Below, one piece after another: positions 32,890 to 44,003 of a stretch of DNA of 64,000 bases (the stretch's first letter is position 1; each line of letters begins with the position of its first letter). A program made the translations under genes and the position numbers. A model generated the notes under the pieces. That model worked only from the letters and a program-made list of their open reading frames with translations. It made no database searches and was not told the origin of the DNA. Origin of the DNA: Anadara kagoshimensis (lineage: Eukaryota > Mollusca > Bivalvia > Arcoida > Arcidae); assembly GCA_021292105.1 (NCBI GenBank), contig CM037872.1, forward strand, positions 6,187,291-6,251,290, given 5' to 3'.

Positions 32890-33590
32890 GATGCTTGTCC
32901 AATACAAGGTTGCTTCCTAGAGCATTTCCTTGAAAAAAGTCAAGAACAAGGGTTGCCCCCATAGAGCATATCCTTGAAAAAAAAGTCAAGAACAAGGGTT
33001 GCCCCCATAGAGCATATCCTTGAAAAAAAAGTCAAGAACAAGGGTTGCCCCCATAGAGCATATCCTTGAAAAAAAAGTCAAGAACATTGTTGCCCCCATA
33101 GAGTATTTCCTTAAAAAAGTCGAGAACATTGTTGCCCCCATAGAGTATTTCCTTAAAAAAAGTCAAGAACATTGTTGCCCCCATAGAGTATTTCCTTGAA
33201 AAAAGTCAAGAACATTGTTGCCCCCATAGAGTATTTCCTTGAAAAAAGTCAAGAACAAGGTTGCCCCATAGAGTATTTCCTTGAAAAAAAGTCAAGAACA
33301 AGGTTGCCCCCATAGAGTATTTCCTAGAAAAAAGTCAAGAACATTGTTGCCCCCATAGAGTATTTCCTTAAAAAAAAGTCAAGAACATTGTTGCCCCCAT
33401 AGAGTATTTCCTTGAAAAAAGTCAAGAACATTGTTGCCCCCATAGAGTATTTCCTTGAAAAAAGTCAAGAACAAGGTTGCCCCCATAGAGTATTTCTTTC
33501 AAAAAACAGTCAAGAGCAAGGTTAGCTCCTTGAAAATTTCCTTGTAAAAAGTTCAACACGAGGTTAGCCCCTTAAGAAATTCCTTGTAAA
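32890..33590. repeat. 43-46-bp tandem array (about 14 units)
   Basis: Units read AAAGTCAAGAACA(A)GGTTGCCCCCATAGAG(C/T)ATWTCCTTGA; TTGCCCC recurs every 42-46 bp. Length variation comes from the A-run. The array is interrupted at 33591 by pearl-like element 3 and resumes for about one unit at 34611 (GAGGTTATCTCCCCTGAGCA). Confidence 0.9.
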
Positions 33591-34608
33591 ACAAGAGCAC
33601 CGCCGAGCGGAGCAATATACGCCCGTGTTATTATTGATCGAGTAGTACTATTTACTGAGAAGTATAAGTACAACTAGGATATATGTATGTAAAAATATAT
33701 TACCACTCCGTGTTCACGCCATAACTCGTAACCCAAAAAAGTTGTAATTCAAATTTGCACGAGATATTCCATGATTAAGGTGTAACTGTATAACAAATTT
33801 CATTTAAATCCATGTTTGTATCGTCTACTGAATGGAATACAAACCACATGGTCATACATACAAAAATTTCTAAGTTAAAAAAGGGGCATAACTCCTCCAA
33901 AAATAATCTGAAAAGTTGTAATTCGAACTTGCACCAGATATTAACATCGTAAATGTGTATACCAAATGTATAACAAATTTCATTTAAATCCATGTTTGTA
34001 ATGTCTACTGAATGGAATACAAACCACATGGTCATACATACAAAAATTTCTAAGTTAAAAAAGGGGCATAACTCCTATAAAATAATCCGAAAAAAGTTGT
34101 AATTCAAACTTGCACCAGATATTAACATCGTAAATGTGTATACCAAATTTCATTTGAATCCATAAATAGTGGTAGGCTCTAATGATCGAAACCACATGTC
34201 ATACATACAAAAATTTTTAAGTAAAAAAAGGGGCATAACTCCTCCAAAAATAATCCGAAAAACTTGTAATTCGAACTTGCACCAGATATTACATCGTAAA
34301 TGTGTATACCAAATTTCATTTGAATCCATAAATTTTGTAGCTCTAATGATCGGAAACCACATGGTCATGCATACCAAAATTTCTAAGTTAAAAAAGGGGC
34401 ATAACTCCTCCAAAATAATCCGAAAAAGTTGTAATTCGAACTTGCACCATGGTAAAGCTGTATACCAAATTTCATTTGAATTCATAAATGTTTGTGGTCT
34501 CTATTGACGGAATACAAATTGTTAACAGACGCCCGCCCGCCCGCCCGCCCGCCCGCCCGACGGACAGCACCGTAACATAATACGTCCCGTCATATGACGG
34601 GCGTATAA
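33591..34608. mobile_element. Pearl/Helentron-associated element 3, 1.0 kb
   Basis: Starts ACAAGAGCACCGCCGAGCGG (GC hairpin), then the subterminal word TATACGCCCG. Inside are about five diverged monomers of 110-190 bp marked by GGGGCATAACTCCT, AAAGTTGTAATTCGAAC and CCAAATTTCATTTGAATCC. A (GCCC)n microsatellite (34529-34560) precedes the 3' hairpin TACGTCCCGTCATATGACGG, then GCGTATAA. The right stem mirrors the subterminal word. No transposase frame; the 111- and 112-codon frames on opposite strands are monomer by-products. Confidence 0.75.
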
Positions 34609-34657
34609 AATGAGGTTATCTCCCCTGAGCATTTCCTGTTCATGTTTATGTGTGTAT

Positions 34658-34764
34658 TTAACAATTGAACTGTTTAGAAATGCGGTTCATAGTCGATATG
34701 AACGCAATTGATATGCAAGCAAACTGAATAACGCGCATTAGTTTTTAAACAGTTCAATTGTTAT
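34658..34764. mobile_element. Foldback MITE, 107 bp
   Basis: TTAACAATTGAACTGTTTA is mirrored by TAAACAGTTCAATTGTTA. The interior CGGTTCATAGTCGATATGAACGCAATTG has a partial relative at 35158-35186, so it belongs to a dispersed family. Confidence 0.7.
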
Positions 34765-35415
34765 ATTTACGTTTAAAACTATTTTCTTTCTTTTTCTTGG
34801 TTCAAAATCATTTTAGAAAATTTAATTCGCGCTTTGTCACAACGATTTTCGATTAACGGAACAGCTGATGGAAAAGCAGATCCACTGATCAGCTGTGCAG
34901 TTTGGCGCCAGAATTCTAGGACAAAATATGCGTGGAAAAAAACAACAAATTGCATACAAATTTCTACTAAATTGTTCAATTTTTTATTAAATACAATTAT
35001 TTCGGTAATAAATAATCACAATTATGCAAACAATCAATAAAAATTAAACTAAATATATTGGGTCATAGGTTTATGGATGTATTAAATGCGTGATGGCAAG
35101 TCATACGCCGATTGTTGTGAATGGAATTCCCGTGACGTCACAAAGGTAGATCTTGCAGTTCATAGCCGATATAACGCAATTGCTCTGAAACCTTGTGTAG
35201 AAACAGAAAACAGACAAATGTAAATATACTCATTTATTCCCCGAGTAATGTGAAGTTAAGAGTTAGATAATCAGATAATTTCCTTATATTTTAAAAATAA
35301 CATGTCTTAAATTTTGAAAATTGTTGAGTATTTGTAACAAACGAAAATAAATCCCGAACAAGAAATTTGAAAATTAATATTGGTTCCATGGTAACCAACC
35401 ACAAAATATTTTTGT
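34765..35415. other. Unique DNA, no supported gene
   Basis: 34820-34930 is GC-richer and open on both strands for about 65 codons, but no splice borders fit either frame. A second GTGACGTCAC lies near 35130. GGTTCCATGGTAACC at 35379 is a weak X-box. Confidence 0.35.
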
Positions 35416-35575
35416 ACAGCAGGGTGCAAGTTAAAGAACCCTCTCTGCACATTACTCTTGGCTCACTGCAAAGGTAAAAATTTCTGGCATTTATAGCTGG
35501 TGACATCTCAATATAAGTTAAATATTCTTGACTGAGAAGTAAAAAATCAATTAATCAATCAATCAATCAATTCCC
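35416..35575 (+). mobile_element. SINE family A, subfamily A2, 3' part
   Basis: Carries the A2 signature (AGCAGGGTGCAAG..AAAGAACCCTC..GCACACTGCAAAGGTAAAAATTTCTG pattern) and ends in AATCAATTAATCAATCAATC rather than the CAACTCAACTC terminus of subfamily A1. Head absent. Confidence 0.8.
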
Positions 35576-35606
35576 TTCAATGAATGATGCTTAATCAGTC
35601 AAGAAA

Positions 35607-35894
35607 TTAATATTGAAAAATGTTTTGCCAAATAAGATTTTCAACAAACCTAAGGATCTTTTTTTCTACAGAAAGCATCTTATCAGAATCCAGCCCAATT
35701 CTCAGAACATTCAATAAAACCCATAAATGGGAACTTGCATTACAAGTAATTTTGTCACCATGGAAACTCGTCATTAGATTTTTGTGCAGAGAAATGAATA
35801 TGATGCTGTGAATGTTGATGTCCTCCGTAAGGTGCGTGTTGTCATTTCGGATGTAAGCAGGGCTGTACATCTGCATCGATGAATTCTTGTACAA
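35607..35894 (-). other. Minus-strand open frame of 95 codons, uncertain
   Basis: The frame is stop-to-stop with protein-like content (YSPAYIRNDNTHLTEDINIH; LLNVLRIGLDSDKMLSVEKK), in apparently unique DNA. On the plus strand the same place has a good acceptor (TTTTTTTCTACAG at about 35673) and an open frame to CAA|GTAATT. The two readings conflict and neither has both splice borders strong. It may be an exon on either strand or chance. Confidence 0.25.
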
Positions 35895-35924
35895 ATCTTA
35901 TACGCAGCTTAATTTTAGGGCTGC

Positions 35925-36300
35925 AATAAATGGATTTCTGGCTCTTAAGTTTCACAATAATTCCTTGAAAAGATTTTCCAAATTTGCTAAATTTAAGTTG
36001 GATTTTGGCTCTTAAGTTTCACAATAATTCCTTGAAAAGATTTTCCAAATTTGCTAATTTAGTTGTATTTTTGGCTCTTAAGTTTCACAATAATTCCTTG
36101 AAAAGATTTTCCAAATTTGCTAAATTTAAGTGGATTTCTCTCTAGTTTTCACAATTATTCCTTGAATTTTTTTTCCAAATTTGGTAAATTTAGTTGGATT
36201 CATAATTATTCCTTGAAAAAGATTGTCCAAATTTGCTAAATTTAAAGTTAGATTTCTTGCTCTAGTTTCACAATTTTTCCTTGAAAAAGATTTTCCATAT
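35925..36300. repeat. About 67-bp tandem array (5-6 units)
   Basis: GGCTCTTAAGTTTCACAATA, ATTCCTTGAAAAGATTTTCC and AAATTTGCTAAATTTAAG repeat. The first three units are nearly identical; later ones diverge progressively. Confidence 0.9.
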
Positions 36301-36470
36301 TAAGGAAAATTTTGACCAGGACCTTAATGTCAGTCACATTTAACTTAAATTGAGCTGATATTAAAAATTTAGTTTTCGTAAGATTATTAGATCTATCAGA
36401 AAGAGTGGAATGGGTCCAGGCCTTGAGAAAATTGGGGCTATATTTATCAAAAAAGTGGTCATAATATTAT

Positions 36471-36906
36471 CAGGGTTCGTACAGACATTTGGACTCCAAA
36501 TTTAAGGACTTTTTAGGGTCTTTTCAGAATCTTATTTGCAAGTTCAAGGTATAATCAGAAAGACAATTTTAGCAAAAAATATTGGTGCAAAGACAATTAA
36601 ATCAATAAAACAATTACTTATGTGTCCATGGTAATGACACTTGAAGTGGATAAGATTGATGTTGGGCATTTGGGAGGGCCAGGTACTTTTAAATTGTTCA
36701 TTTCAACATAATTTTATTAATTTATTTATATTGGTCTATTTGCAACCACTTAATATCGAAATACAGACACACAACTGGCCAAATTCAAGGGCTTTTTAGG
36801 GCCTTCAGGATAAATTCAAGGGCTTTTTAGGGTCAGACTTGTTTTTATGGTCTTTTTATGGCAAACTTCAAAATTTCAGGACTTTTCCAGGCCTGTACAA
36901 ACCCTG
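36471..36906. mobile_element. TIR element, hAT-like ends CAGGGTTYGTACAG
   Basis: Left end CAGGGTTCGTACAGAC and right end CCTGTACAAACCCTG are inverted repeats. Subterminal words GGACTTTTTAGGG and CAGGACTTTTCCAGGCC also face each other. ATTAT abuts both ends, a possible partial target duplication. Internal GGGCTTTTTAGGG occurs twice. Noncoding, 436 bp. CAGGG termini suggest hAT; unproven. Confidence 0.75.
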
Positions 36907-37014
36907 ATTATGTACTAATAATATCGATGTGGACAAAAATCAGTTTTGTAGTTTGTTGTATATTTATGCAAACGATATACGTCACATTTCAAAACAATTA
37001 CTGACAATGAAAAA

Positions 37015-37390
37015 TGAGAGTTGTAGACCAGTCAAGATTCTTTCACTTATGTCGAGGCACAGGTCACTGATGGTGGAGGAAACTGGAGTGCCTGGAGAAA
37101 ACCACAACCTTTGGCTATCAAACTTACAATCTTTCTCATACTAAAATTCATCGTCTGAATCGCTTTCGAGTAGACCAGTCAAGATTCTTTCACTTATGTC
37201 ACTTATGTCGAGGCACAGGTCACTGATGGTGGAGGAAACTGGAGTGCCTGGAGAAAACCACGACCTTTGGCTATCAAACTTACAAACTTTCTCATACTAA
37301 GATTCACCCTCTGAGTCGCTTTCGAACCTAGGCAGGGAGGGGCACTGTGAACATTAGGCAGGTGCTGTGACCTCTCAGTCACAAAGCCTC
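37015..37390 (-). mobile_element. SINE family C, body tandemly duplicated
   Basis: GTAGACCAGTCAAGATTCTT followed by TCACTTATGTCGAGGCACAG occurs at 37022 and about 37169, a tandem duplication of about 150 bp. The second copy continues to a tRNA-like head region (CGAACCTAGGCAGGGAGGGG). A local 9-bp doubling (CACTTATGT) marks the second copy. Confidence 0.75.
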
Positions 37391-37924
37391 CCCCCCCAAC
37401 AAAAATTCTTATATATTCTTATAAAAGCTCTAAATAGATTAATGAATGTATAGATAAATGACAGTTGTAGGTATACAGTAGACGATCATATAGTTTTTTT
37501 GCATGAAAAAGTTTTTTTTTTTTTAATAAACTTTGATTATCTATGTTATGTTGTATGTTTTTTTTTTTTTTTTTTTTTTTTGTAGATTAATATCGCAAAA
37601 TTTTTGCCAGAATAATAATTTGAAGTTGCTAGATCTAATATCTGTTTTGTTTTGCAATTGGTTCCTTGAATTACAAGAAATCATGGCCTTCTGAAATAGA
37701 AACCATAAGGTAACAGGAAATTGCACTTAAAACTTAAAAGAACATGAATTGTAAGAAAACAAGTAATTATAATAAATATTCAAATGTTGACCGAGTTATT
37801 TATTATTTTCTCCGTGACTATTAAAGGAAAAGCAGGGTTATCAGATTAATTCAGGCCAAAACAGGCACTATCACTAATGTTCAAAACTTACGATTTTTCC
37901 AATATTTTGGTAAAAAAAAATTGA
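37391..37924. other. AT-rich DNA with T25 run
   Basis: A T-run at 37558-37582 is the most notable item. No exon or repeat border resolved. Confidence 0.4.
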
Positions 37925-38170
37925 AAATAGGGAGTGACTGTTCTTCGCCAAGCACTCAGTATTTAGAAACGAAAGTCACAAAGTCCTTCGAAAGAGATCT
38001 TAAAGCTGATGCTCCATGTCGCAGCAGGCCTGGCACATTAAAGAACCTTCCCTGCATTGCCCTTAGCACACTGCAAAGGTAAAAATTTCTGCCACTTCAC
38101 CTATAGCTGGTGATGTCTCAATATGAGTATAATACTTTTGACGGGGACGTAAAACCCCATTCAATCAATC
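37925..38170 (+). mobile_element. SINE family A, subfamily A2, head missing
   Basis: Contains GTGACTGTTCTTCGCCAAGC, ATGCTCCATGTCGCAGCAGG, ACATTAAAGAACCTTCCCTG and the terminus CCCCATTCAATCAATC. A longer A2 copy with a head is at 50515. Confidence 0.85.
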
Positions 38171-38174
38171 CTTG

Positions 38175-38301
38175 TACTGTAAACATATTTAATTTTGCAT
38201 TTATTTATTTTCGAGGTATATGAAATTTAGACATATCTGCGTAATTTAATTTTTGCGTTTTTAAAATATTGCATTATATAATTTTTCCTCAGTTTACAGT
38301 A
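38175..38301. mobile_element. Small MITE with TACTGTAAAC ends
   Basis: TACTGTAAAC at the left and GTTTACAGTA at the right. The internal word GACATATCTGCGTAATTTAA recurs inverted near 56655-56685 in an older copy (56590-56740). Confidence 0.7.
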
Positions 38302-38397
38302 AATGAACTAATAATCACCGAAATGGCTTCATACCTTTTAGTCCTAAATAACCTTTATTACGAGCAGTACCTAAACACAGAGTACATTCTGATTATC

Positions 38398-38795
38398 CAG
38401 CCTCAAAGTGGGTTTCAAAACCAAGTGGCAAGCTGGCCACCAATTTAAATTTTCAGGTGGCCAGTTGAAATTCCAAGTGTCCAGGCAATCTTTTCTTGCA
38501 AATTAAGCATCTTTTATGTATTGAAAACAAAGTGCACTTTTTAAAAACTGACTTACAATCACTTACATACATCAGTGTTATTAATAACAATAATGATGAT
38601 GTAAAGTGTCTATTATATTGCCTGAATTGGTAACAGTATCATGCAAATTTTGTGAAGCAGAAATAATATCTGTTCTCTGGTCACAAAAGTTTAAATTTAA
38701 AGTGGAAAAGCTGGCCACCATTTACAATGTTTAAGTCCCCAAACACAATTCCAGGTCAATTTGGCCACCATTTTAGTTGACAAAATTGAGGGCTG
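38398..38795. mobile_element. TIR element with CAGCCCTCAA ends, copy 1
   Basis: Left end CAGCCTCAAAGTGGGTTTCA, right end CAAAATTGAGGGCTG. The interior contains CAAGTGGCAAGCTGGCCACC and GGTGGCCAGTTGAAATTCC. The same element lies in inverse orientation at 61755-62149. Noncoding, 398 bp. Confidence 0.8.
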
Positions 38796-38888
38796 TTACC
38801 GACTTTTAATATCATAATAATCTTAAGATGTAAAATGTTATATCAAGAAGGATAAAATAAAAATACTTCTGCCAATTAGTTAATCATG

Positions 38889-38917
38889 AAAAAAAAAAAA
38901 AAAAAAAAAAAAAAATG
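38889..38917. repeat. Poly-A tract
   Basis: A run of about 28 A residues, followed by A/G-rich sequence to 38940. No retroelement body is attached that I can recognise. Confidence 0.9.
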
Positions 38918-39667
38918 AAAAAAGAAAGAAAAAAAGAAAATATCGGGATTTTCACACATAGGAGTAAAAAACCCATGGAATTTAAGTTTATTTAAGTACT
39001 ATTGTAAATTTTTCAAAAAGAAGGGGAAAAATTCTTTAGAAATAAAAATTACATCAGCTGAAATAAGTGGGTGTAAGGATTATAAATTGGTCCTGAAGCT
39101 TGGGTATATAATATACAAATTTTCTGTGATTTTCCGCGGCTAATTAGCGTCTTAGTTCCAACAACATCTGTACTAGTACTCATTACTTACAATTAGTTCG
39201 CCAAGTCCTCGATAAATTGGGCAAATTTGCTACAAGGCTTTATTTGAACACTAATAAACAAACCGAGACAGCGTATTCTTCTGAAGAAGCTACAATATCC
39301 TGAGGCCTTGAAAAAAAAACTGTCTCATTAGCGAACGAAATATCAACTGGAACGCCTTAAACCGATGTGTATTTTTTACGTATATTTTTTTTTGTAAACA
39401 AAATAGTGTATTATAGATGTTCTTCCGGCTACAACTCGCAAAAATAACAAATTTTTATTCTTTAATTCTAATAGTTTCAAATGGCTTTAGAGCCGACTAG
39501 TATACTGGCAGCAAATAGAACTTTGATTACAAAATATCTGAAGAATTTATTCCATGTAAAATATAAATGTTTTTATTTTTTTTTTATTTTTATGTGATCT
39601 TCATATTCATGAACATAAGAAACATGTGGGAAAATCATCCCTTTAACATACATGTACAAATATTATT
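38918..39667. other. Unique DNA with a less AT-rich patch
   Basis: 39180-39370 is less AT-rich, with no repeat copies here. The minus strand is open for 37 codons without a usable donor, so no exon is called. It could be conserved noncoding DNA. Confidence 0.35.
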
Positions 39668-39843
39668 ACCGTCCAACCTGCTTTAAAGGCCACCTCTATA
39701 GAGACCACTGCTAATAAGGCCAGTAGAATTGTATCCCATTGTTCTTTATTCATATTTTTTGAACCTGTATATAAAGGCAACCTGCCAATAAAGGCCACTT
39801 TTACTGGTTCCTTGGGTGGCCTTTATGGACAAGTTTGACTGTA
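39668..39843. mobile_element. MITE with CAGTCAAACNTGTCTATAAAGG ends, copy 1 (inverse)
   Basis: The right end reads GGACAAGTTTGACTGTA; the left end is diverged (GTCCAACCTGCTTTAAAGGC). Internal words GAACCTGTATATAAAGGCAA and AAAGGCCACTTTTACTGG are shared with 49439, 52091 and 58167. TA borders; Tc1/mariner-like MITE by end form only. Confidence 0.8.
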
Positions 39844-40708
39844 ATGTAAATCAGTATTGTCTAAATAAGATGGTGTAGAATAAATACTTATCATCTATAA
39901 ATGGAGCATTTGCCATTCTGTCTTATTTCGTGGGCCTTTGCAATTAAAGATCCAATTAAAAATTATAATCAGTAATTTCCCTAAATTGGTAGCAATAAAA
40001 ATAGATTGACCATCCAACAGGCCAGGGTCAGGGGCCGCCTAGGCCCAAAACGATATTCAGGTCTTCTGTAGGCAATTTTATGAATTCTAACTGGCCAATT
40101 TGGAGTTGTAGGCAGTACAATCTGCCTGTTGCTAGCTCTTGAGGAAAACACTGTATATTAAGTTGATAGACTGAAAATATTTCCAAGAATATGCTATCAT
40201 CTAACAGTAAATTGTATGAAGATCATTTTGTACTAACTATTTTCCCAACCCTACCCCCATAAAATGTAAAAGTTATCTGAGATACTCATTGCTACCAATC
40301 CACCCACCCACCCACCAATCACATCTCTGGATGTTGCTGTATAAGTATTGTAAACTCAGACATTTTTAGCGGCCGTTTTATTTTAGCAAATTTCCAGGTC
40401 TTACGTTTCTGCTAAAATAAAACTACATTAAAATTAAGTTTAAGTGACATATGTGCAAACAAAATCCTGTAATAAAACTGGGTTTCACCAATGCTTTTGT
40501 CAGCGTAACACACACAAACTCAAATTTTATTCTTTATATCTGATAGTTTAAAATGGCTTTAGGCCGACATAGTATGCCTCCAGCAAGAAGAACTTTGATG
40601 AGTAAAAATCTGAAGAATTTTTACCGCAAAAAAAACTTACAATAATGAAAAATTTCAAAAATTTGTAGTATCTATTACTTGTTGCCTCTAATGAAATGAG
40701 AGAAAAGG

Positions 40709-40747
<39 letters not shown>

Positions 40748-41555
40748 TATGAGAGATTAATTCTGTTAAAATTTTTTTCATTTACATAACAAAATCGCAA
40801 ATAAATTGGTTATCGATTTTCAAAATTTTAAGTGAAACAAAAAAACCCCAAAACTCGTTAAAATTTAATGTTACATCTATTAAATAGAGAGCCAACCTAA
40901 TGAGCGGAAAACGTGTAAATTTTATCATCAGAATCTAATTTTTTCTAAATCAACCGAATAAGATGAATGCAACTTGGGAGAAATATCATAATTTTGGCTT
41001 GCTGCTGGCTATGCTTAACGACGTTATAAGGCGAGATAATTCATTGAAAACCTATAAAAGTCTCTCAATATCATGTTGAAGTACACTTATCAGGGTTTGT
41101 TTCGATTAATTATGACATTCTCGCTTTTTGTAACTTTCCTAGGCTTTCTATTTCCTTCCTCTAAGTTCCTCGGTTCGCCTATAAAGTACCGTGAAATATT
41201 ATAATATGAAAGAAATCTTATCAACGCTGAGGACATTAGGTTTGCAACGGAAATGGGCTTCAGGCTATTACAAAAATCGAAACTCATCTTCAGTTTTTAA
41301 TAGGCATACAATGTTTTTCTTCTCTCTGACAAAAAGAATATCTCAAACCAGATTTTACAATCAAATCCAGTTAAGCTGCATTAAGATGATTTAAATTCTG
41401 TTCATTAAAATTGTGTATTTTTAAGGTTTTTCCACAACAATGTCAGTAAAATGGATTTTTTTAGGTCAGGGAGTTTTTTAGGACGGGAAAGTTTCACTTT
41501 TCTCATTTACTAAATCAGAAAATACGCCATCATTTTATTATCCTCAAACTTTATA
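39844..41555. other. AT-rich DNA with minor repeats
   Basis: 40340-40480 contains a small diverged element (TTTAGCGGCCGTTTTATTTTAGC..GCTAAAATAAAAC) with a relative at 47215-47280. A (GA)n run lies at 40711-40747, and (CCCA)n at about 40300. The short plus frame near 41114 (MTFSLFVTFLGFLF) resembles a signal peptide but ends after 30 codons and is not called. Confidence 0.4.
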
Positions 41556-41559
41556 AAAA

Positions 41560-41840
41560 AGATGGGGATATTAAATTCAAGTCTTTCCATCTGTCCATCT
41601 AAAATTCTTGTCTGCACAAATTTTCCAAAACCATGAATCACTATTTCTTGAAACTTGGTGCAAACTACACTTAATGTAACTAGGCTATATGAATAAAATA
41701 AAAAACAAACATACTAATCCATATCCCAATCACAATCCAGAAGCAAAGTAAAAACTTAGAAACTGACAAGTTAGGTTTGACACATGAACTTCCACTAGGG
41801 AAGTAAGGCTGGGTGCTCCAAAAGGGTATGTACCTCCTGT
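41560..41840. mobile_element. Dispersed repeats E (plus) and H (minus), adjacent
   Basis: 41560-41665 matches repeat E (GATGGGGATATTAAATTCAA, AATTCTTGTCTGCACAAATT). 41690-41830 matches repeat H inverted (CATACTAATCCAT, CAGAAGCAAAGTAAAAACTT, GAACTTCCACTAGGGAAGTAAGGC). Confidence 0.65.
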
Positions 41841-42747
41841 TTAGCTAGCTACACCTGCCACGTGTGTAATTAAAATTATGTGAAAGGAACATGGAACTAT
41901 GGGACGTCAAATATATCCAGGTCAATCCTGGACACAAGAGACATTTGTATCTTATTTTCAAGTTTAGTTGGTTGGTAGCTATAGTTGGGGTGTAGCAATT
42001 TAATTCTTTTTTTATTTTGATCATTTATAAACCAGACATTGGCATTACAAGATTGAGGTCACACAGTCAGAGCTTGGAATCTTTTAAGTTTTAAACACAC
42101 TTTTTCTGAGCCTTTGTTGATGCTTACTAACAGTTTTTGTTTGCAATATTTTCTGTCTTCATAAACCATGACAATATGGCCTCATATAAAAAAGTTTTCT
42201 AAACTAAAAAAAGTTCCTCTATAAAGTCCTCTGTTTCTTCCAGAAGCTGTATAAAGTTCGTTGTTGGGAGCGAGGAAGCCATCTAACACCTGACTGCATT
42301 GCTTTTCAAATGGTTATATATATTTTTTCATCCTATACACCATGCATATTCTCAATAAGACTGAGAGGTTTTGTCAGGAAAGATGTCTGCATTCAAGCAG
42401 AAAAAATACAGAACGTCTACAAAACATGCACAAATGTTTTTAATTACTATAAAGGAGAAATTTTCACATGGGTAAAATTTTCACTTATTTTGCACAAAAG
42501 AAATTACCGCAAAGATTTTACAGATACGAAAATGTCTACCATACTGATACAGGTTAATATCATACTATATATATATAGAATATACACCCACTTGTATTGG
42601 TTACATGAAAATTACATCCACGCAAAATTCCAGATTTTAGAAATCACAAAATTTTCATCCTGCAAAAAAATCCCTTTAACAGTATATTAAAATATTGTAT
42701 GGTTGCAATAAAGAGGATTTCTTAGTGACCACTCATAACTTTGTGAG
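41841..42747. other. Intron-like DNA with one exon-like patch at 42240-42312
   Basis: GTCCTCTGTTTCTTCCAG at 42227-42244 is an excellent acceptor on the plus strand, and the following frame is open (LYKVRCWERGSHLTPDCIAF). No good donor follows, and the frame simply runs on into AT-rich sequence to 42690. It is recorded as a weak candidate only. Confidence 0.25.
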
Positions 42748-43112
42748 AGGCCGTGTCGGCCTAGTGGATAAGATGCCAGTCTACAAATCCAAGGTCTCTC
42801 ACTGCTGTGAGTCCCGCTCAGACCACATGTGGGTAAGTGAATTTTCCTTGCCGTTGGCCTTTACTGATTCACCTGGTATCAGTATAATGTGACTGGGGAG
42901 GGGTATGCTTGTCTACAGTGTACCGACTCGGTGAGTTAGCACCTTAAAGTCGCCCTGAGTGTTCACTAGTACAAGGCAGACCATACAACACACTCACACT
43001 TCACATGCATACACGAACTTGTTCATAGATTAATCATAGAGATTAATAAAATAGTTATTGTCGCGAATAGCTGAAAAATTGCTGATGTGACATTAAGCAA
43101 CATTCAACCAAC
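42748..43112 (+). mobile_element. SINE family B, full length
   Basis: A-box GGCCTAGTGGATAAGATGCC, partly decayed B-box, CTCAGACCACATGTGGG, tail GACATTAAGCAACATTCAACC. First of a run of abutting SINEs. Confidence 0.9.
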
Positions 43113-43294
43113 TTTGTGAGGGACTTCAGTGACTGAGTGGTGTAAAGCACAAGCTTTTTTATCACAGGTCCTCTCACTGCCTAGGTTTAAATCCTCCTCG
43201 GGATAGATCCTAATGTGAGCAAGTTTTTTCAGATTGTTTGCTGAAGATCAGTGGTTTTCTCAAGTTTCTTCCACCATCAAAAAACTGATGAAAC
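43113..43294 (+). mobile_element. SINE family C with head
   Basis: Head: GACTGAGTGGTGTAAAGCAC (A-box area) and GGTTTAAATCCTC (B-box). Body: GATCAGTGGTTTTCTCAAG and CCACCATC. It abuts family B copies on both sides. This is one of two copies here showing that family C is tRNA-derived. Confidence 0.8.
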
Positions 43295-43570
43295 AGTTGG
43301 TTGGTTGGTTGGTTGAATGTTGCTTAATGTCGCATCAGCAATTTTTCAGCTATTCGCGACGAGAACTATTTAATTAATCTCTATGGATTAATCTATGAAC
43401 AATTTTGTGTATGCATGTGAAGTGCGAGTGTGTTGTATGGTCTGCCTTGTAGTAGCGCACACTCAGGGCGACTTTACCGTGCTAGCTCACAGAGTCAGTA
43501 CGCTGCAGACAAGCGTACCACTCCCCCAGTCCATTATACTGATACCAGGTGAATCAGTAAAGGCCATTGG
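43295..43570 (-). mobile_element. SINE family B, inverse, head missing, (TTGG)n terminus
   Basis: Begins with (TTGG)4 and GAATGTTGCTTAATGTCGC, the complement of the family B tail, and continues to GGTGAATCAGTAAAGGCC. It is inverted relative to the copy at 42748 only 180 bp away, so the two could form a hairpin in RNA. Confidence 0.85.
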
Positions 43571-43681
43571 TCTGATGAAACAGGTGAAAGTATTTATTTG
43601 GGGCGTACAATCCCATCACGTCTCCACTCCACTTCAAATATTGTGGTAGTATCAAGGTTGTGGCATTTTCTTTTACACTGC

Positions 43682-44003
43682 TCACCACTGCAGTAGTTCA
43701 GTTCGTAGAGTGCTCTCTCCCTATGTGGGAGGTTGTGGGTTTGATCCCTAACCAGGTCTGATCCAAGACTTGAAAGTGGGTAGTGACTGTTCTTTCGCCA
43801 AGCACTCAGCATTACGAAATAAAAGTTGTGGTTCTTTCGGATAAGAACTTAAAATAAATGAGGTCCCGTGTCACGGTGGGCTTGGCATGCTAAAGAACCC
43901 TGCTGTATAATGCCATCAGCGCACAAAGCTGGCGACAACTCGATATAAGTGAAATATTCTTGACTGGGATGTTAAACGCCATTACTTAACTCAACTCAAC
44001 TCT
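43682..44003 (+). mobile_element. SINE family A, full-length reference copy
   Basis: Head CACTGCAGTAGTTCAG.. with TAGAGTGCTC, B-box-like GGTTTGATCCC; body CAAGACTTGAAAGTGGGTAG, GTTCTTTCGCCAAGCACTC, AATAAATGAGGTCCCGTGTC, AACCCTGCTGTATAATGCCA; tail TTCTTGACTGGGATGTTAAA followed by CTCAACTCAACTC. Used here as the standard for the other copies. Confidence 0.92.

Noticed and set aside
34150-34507. Overlapping 111- and 112-codon frames
   Set aside because: Both lie in the monomers of pearl-like element 3 and are by-products of repeat structure.
41114-41206. Short secreted peptide gene (MTFSLFVTFLGFLF)
   Set aside because: Ends after 30 codons without downstream splice donor; hydrophobic starts like this are frequent by chance in T-rich DNA.
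42245-42690. Plus-strand exon beginning LYKVRCWERGSHLTPD
   Set aside because: Excellent acceptor but no acceptable donor; the frame runs on into AT-rich sequence. The opposite strand is also open, so coding sense is undecided.
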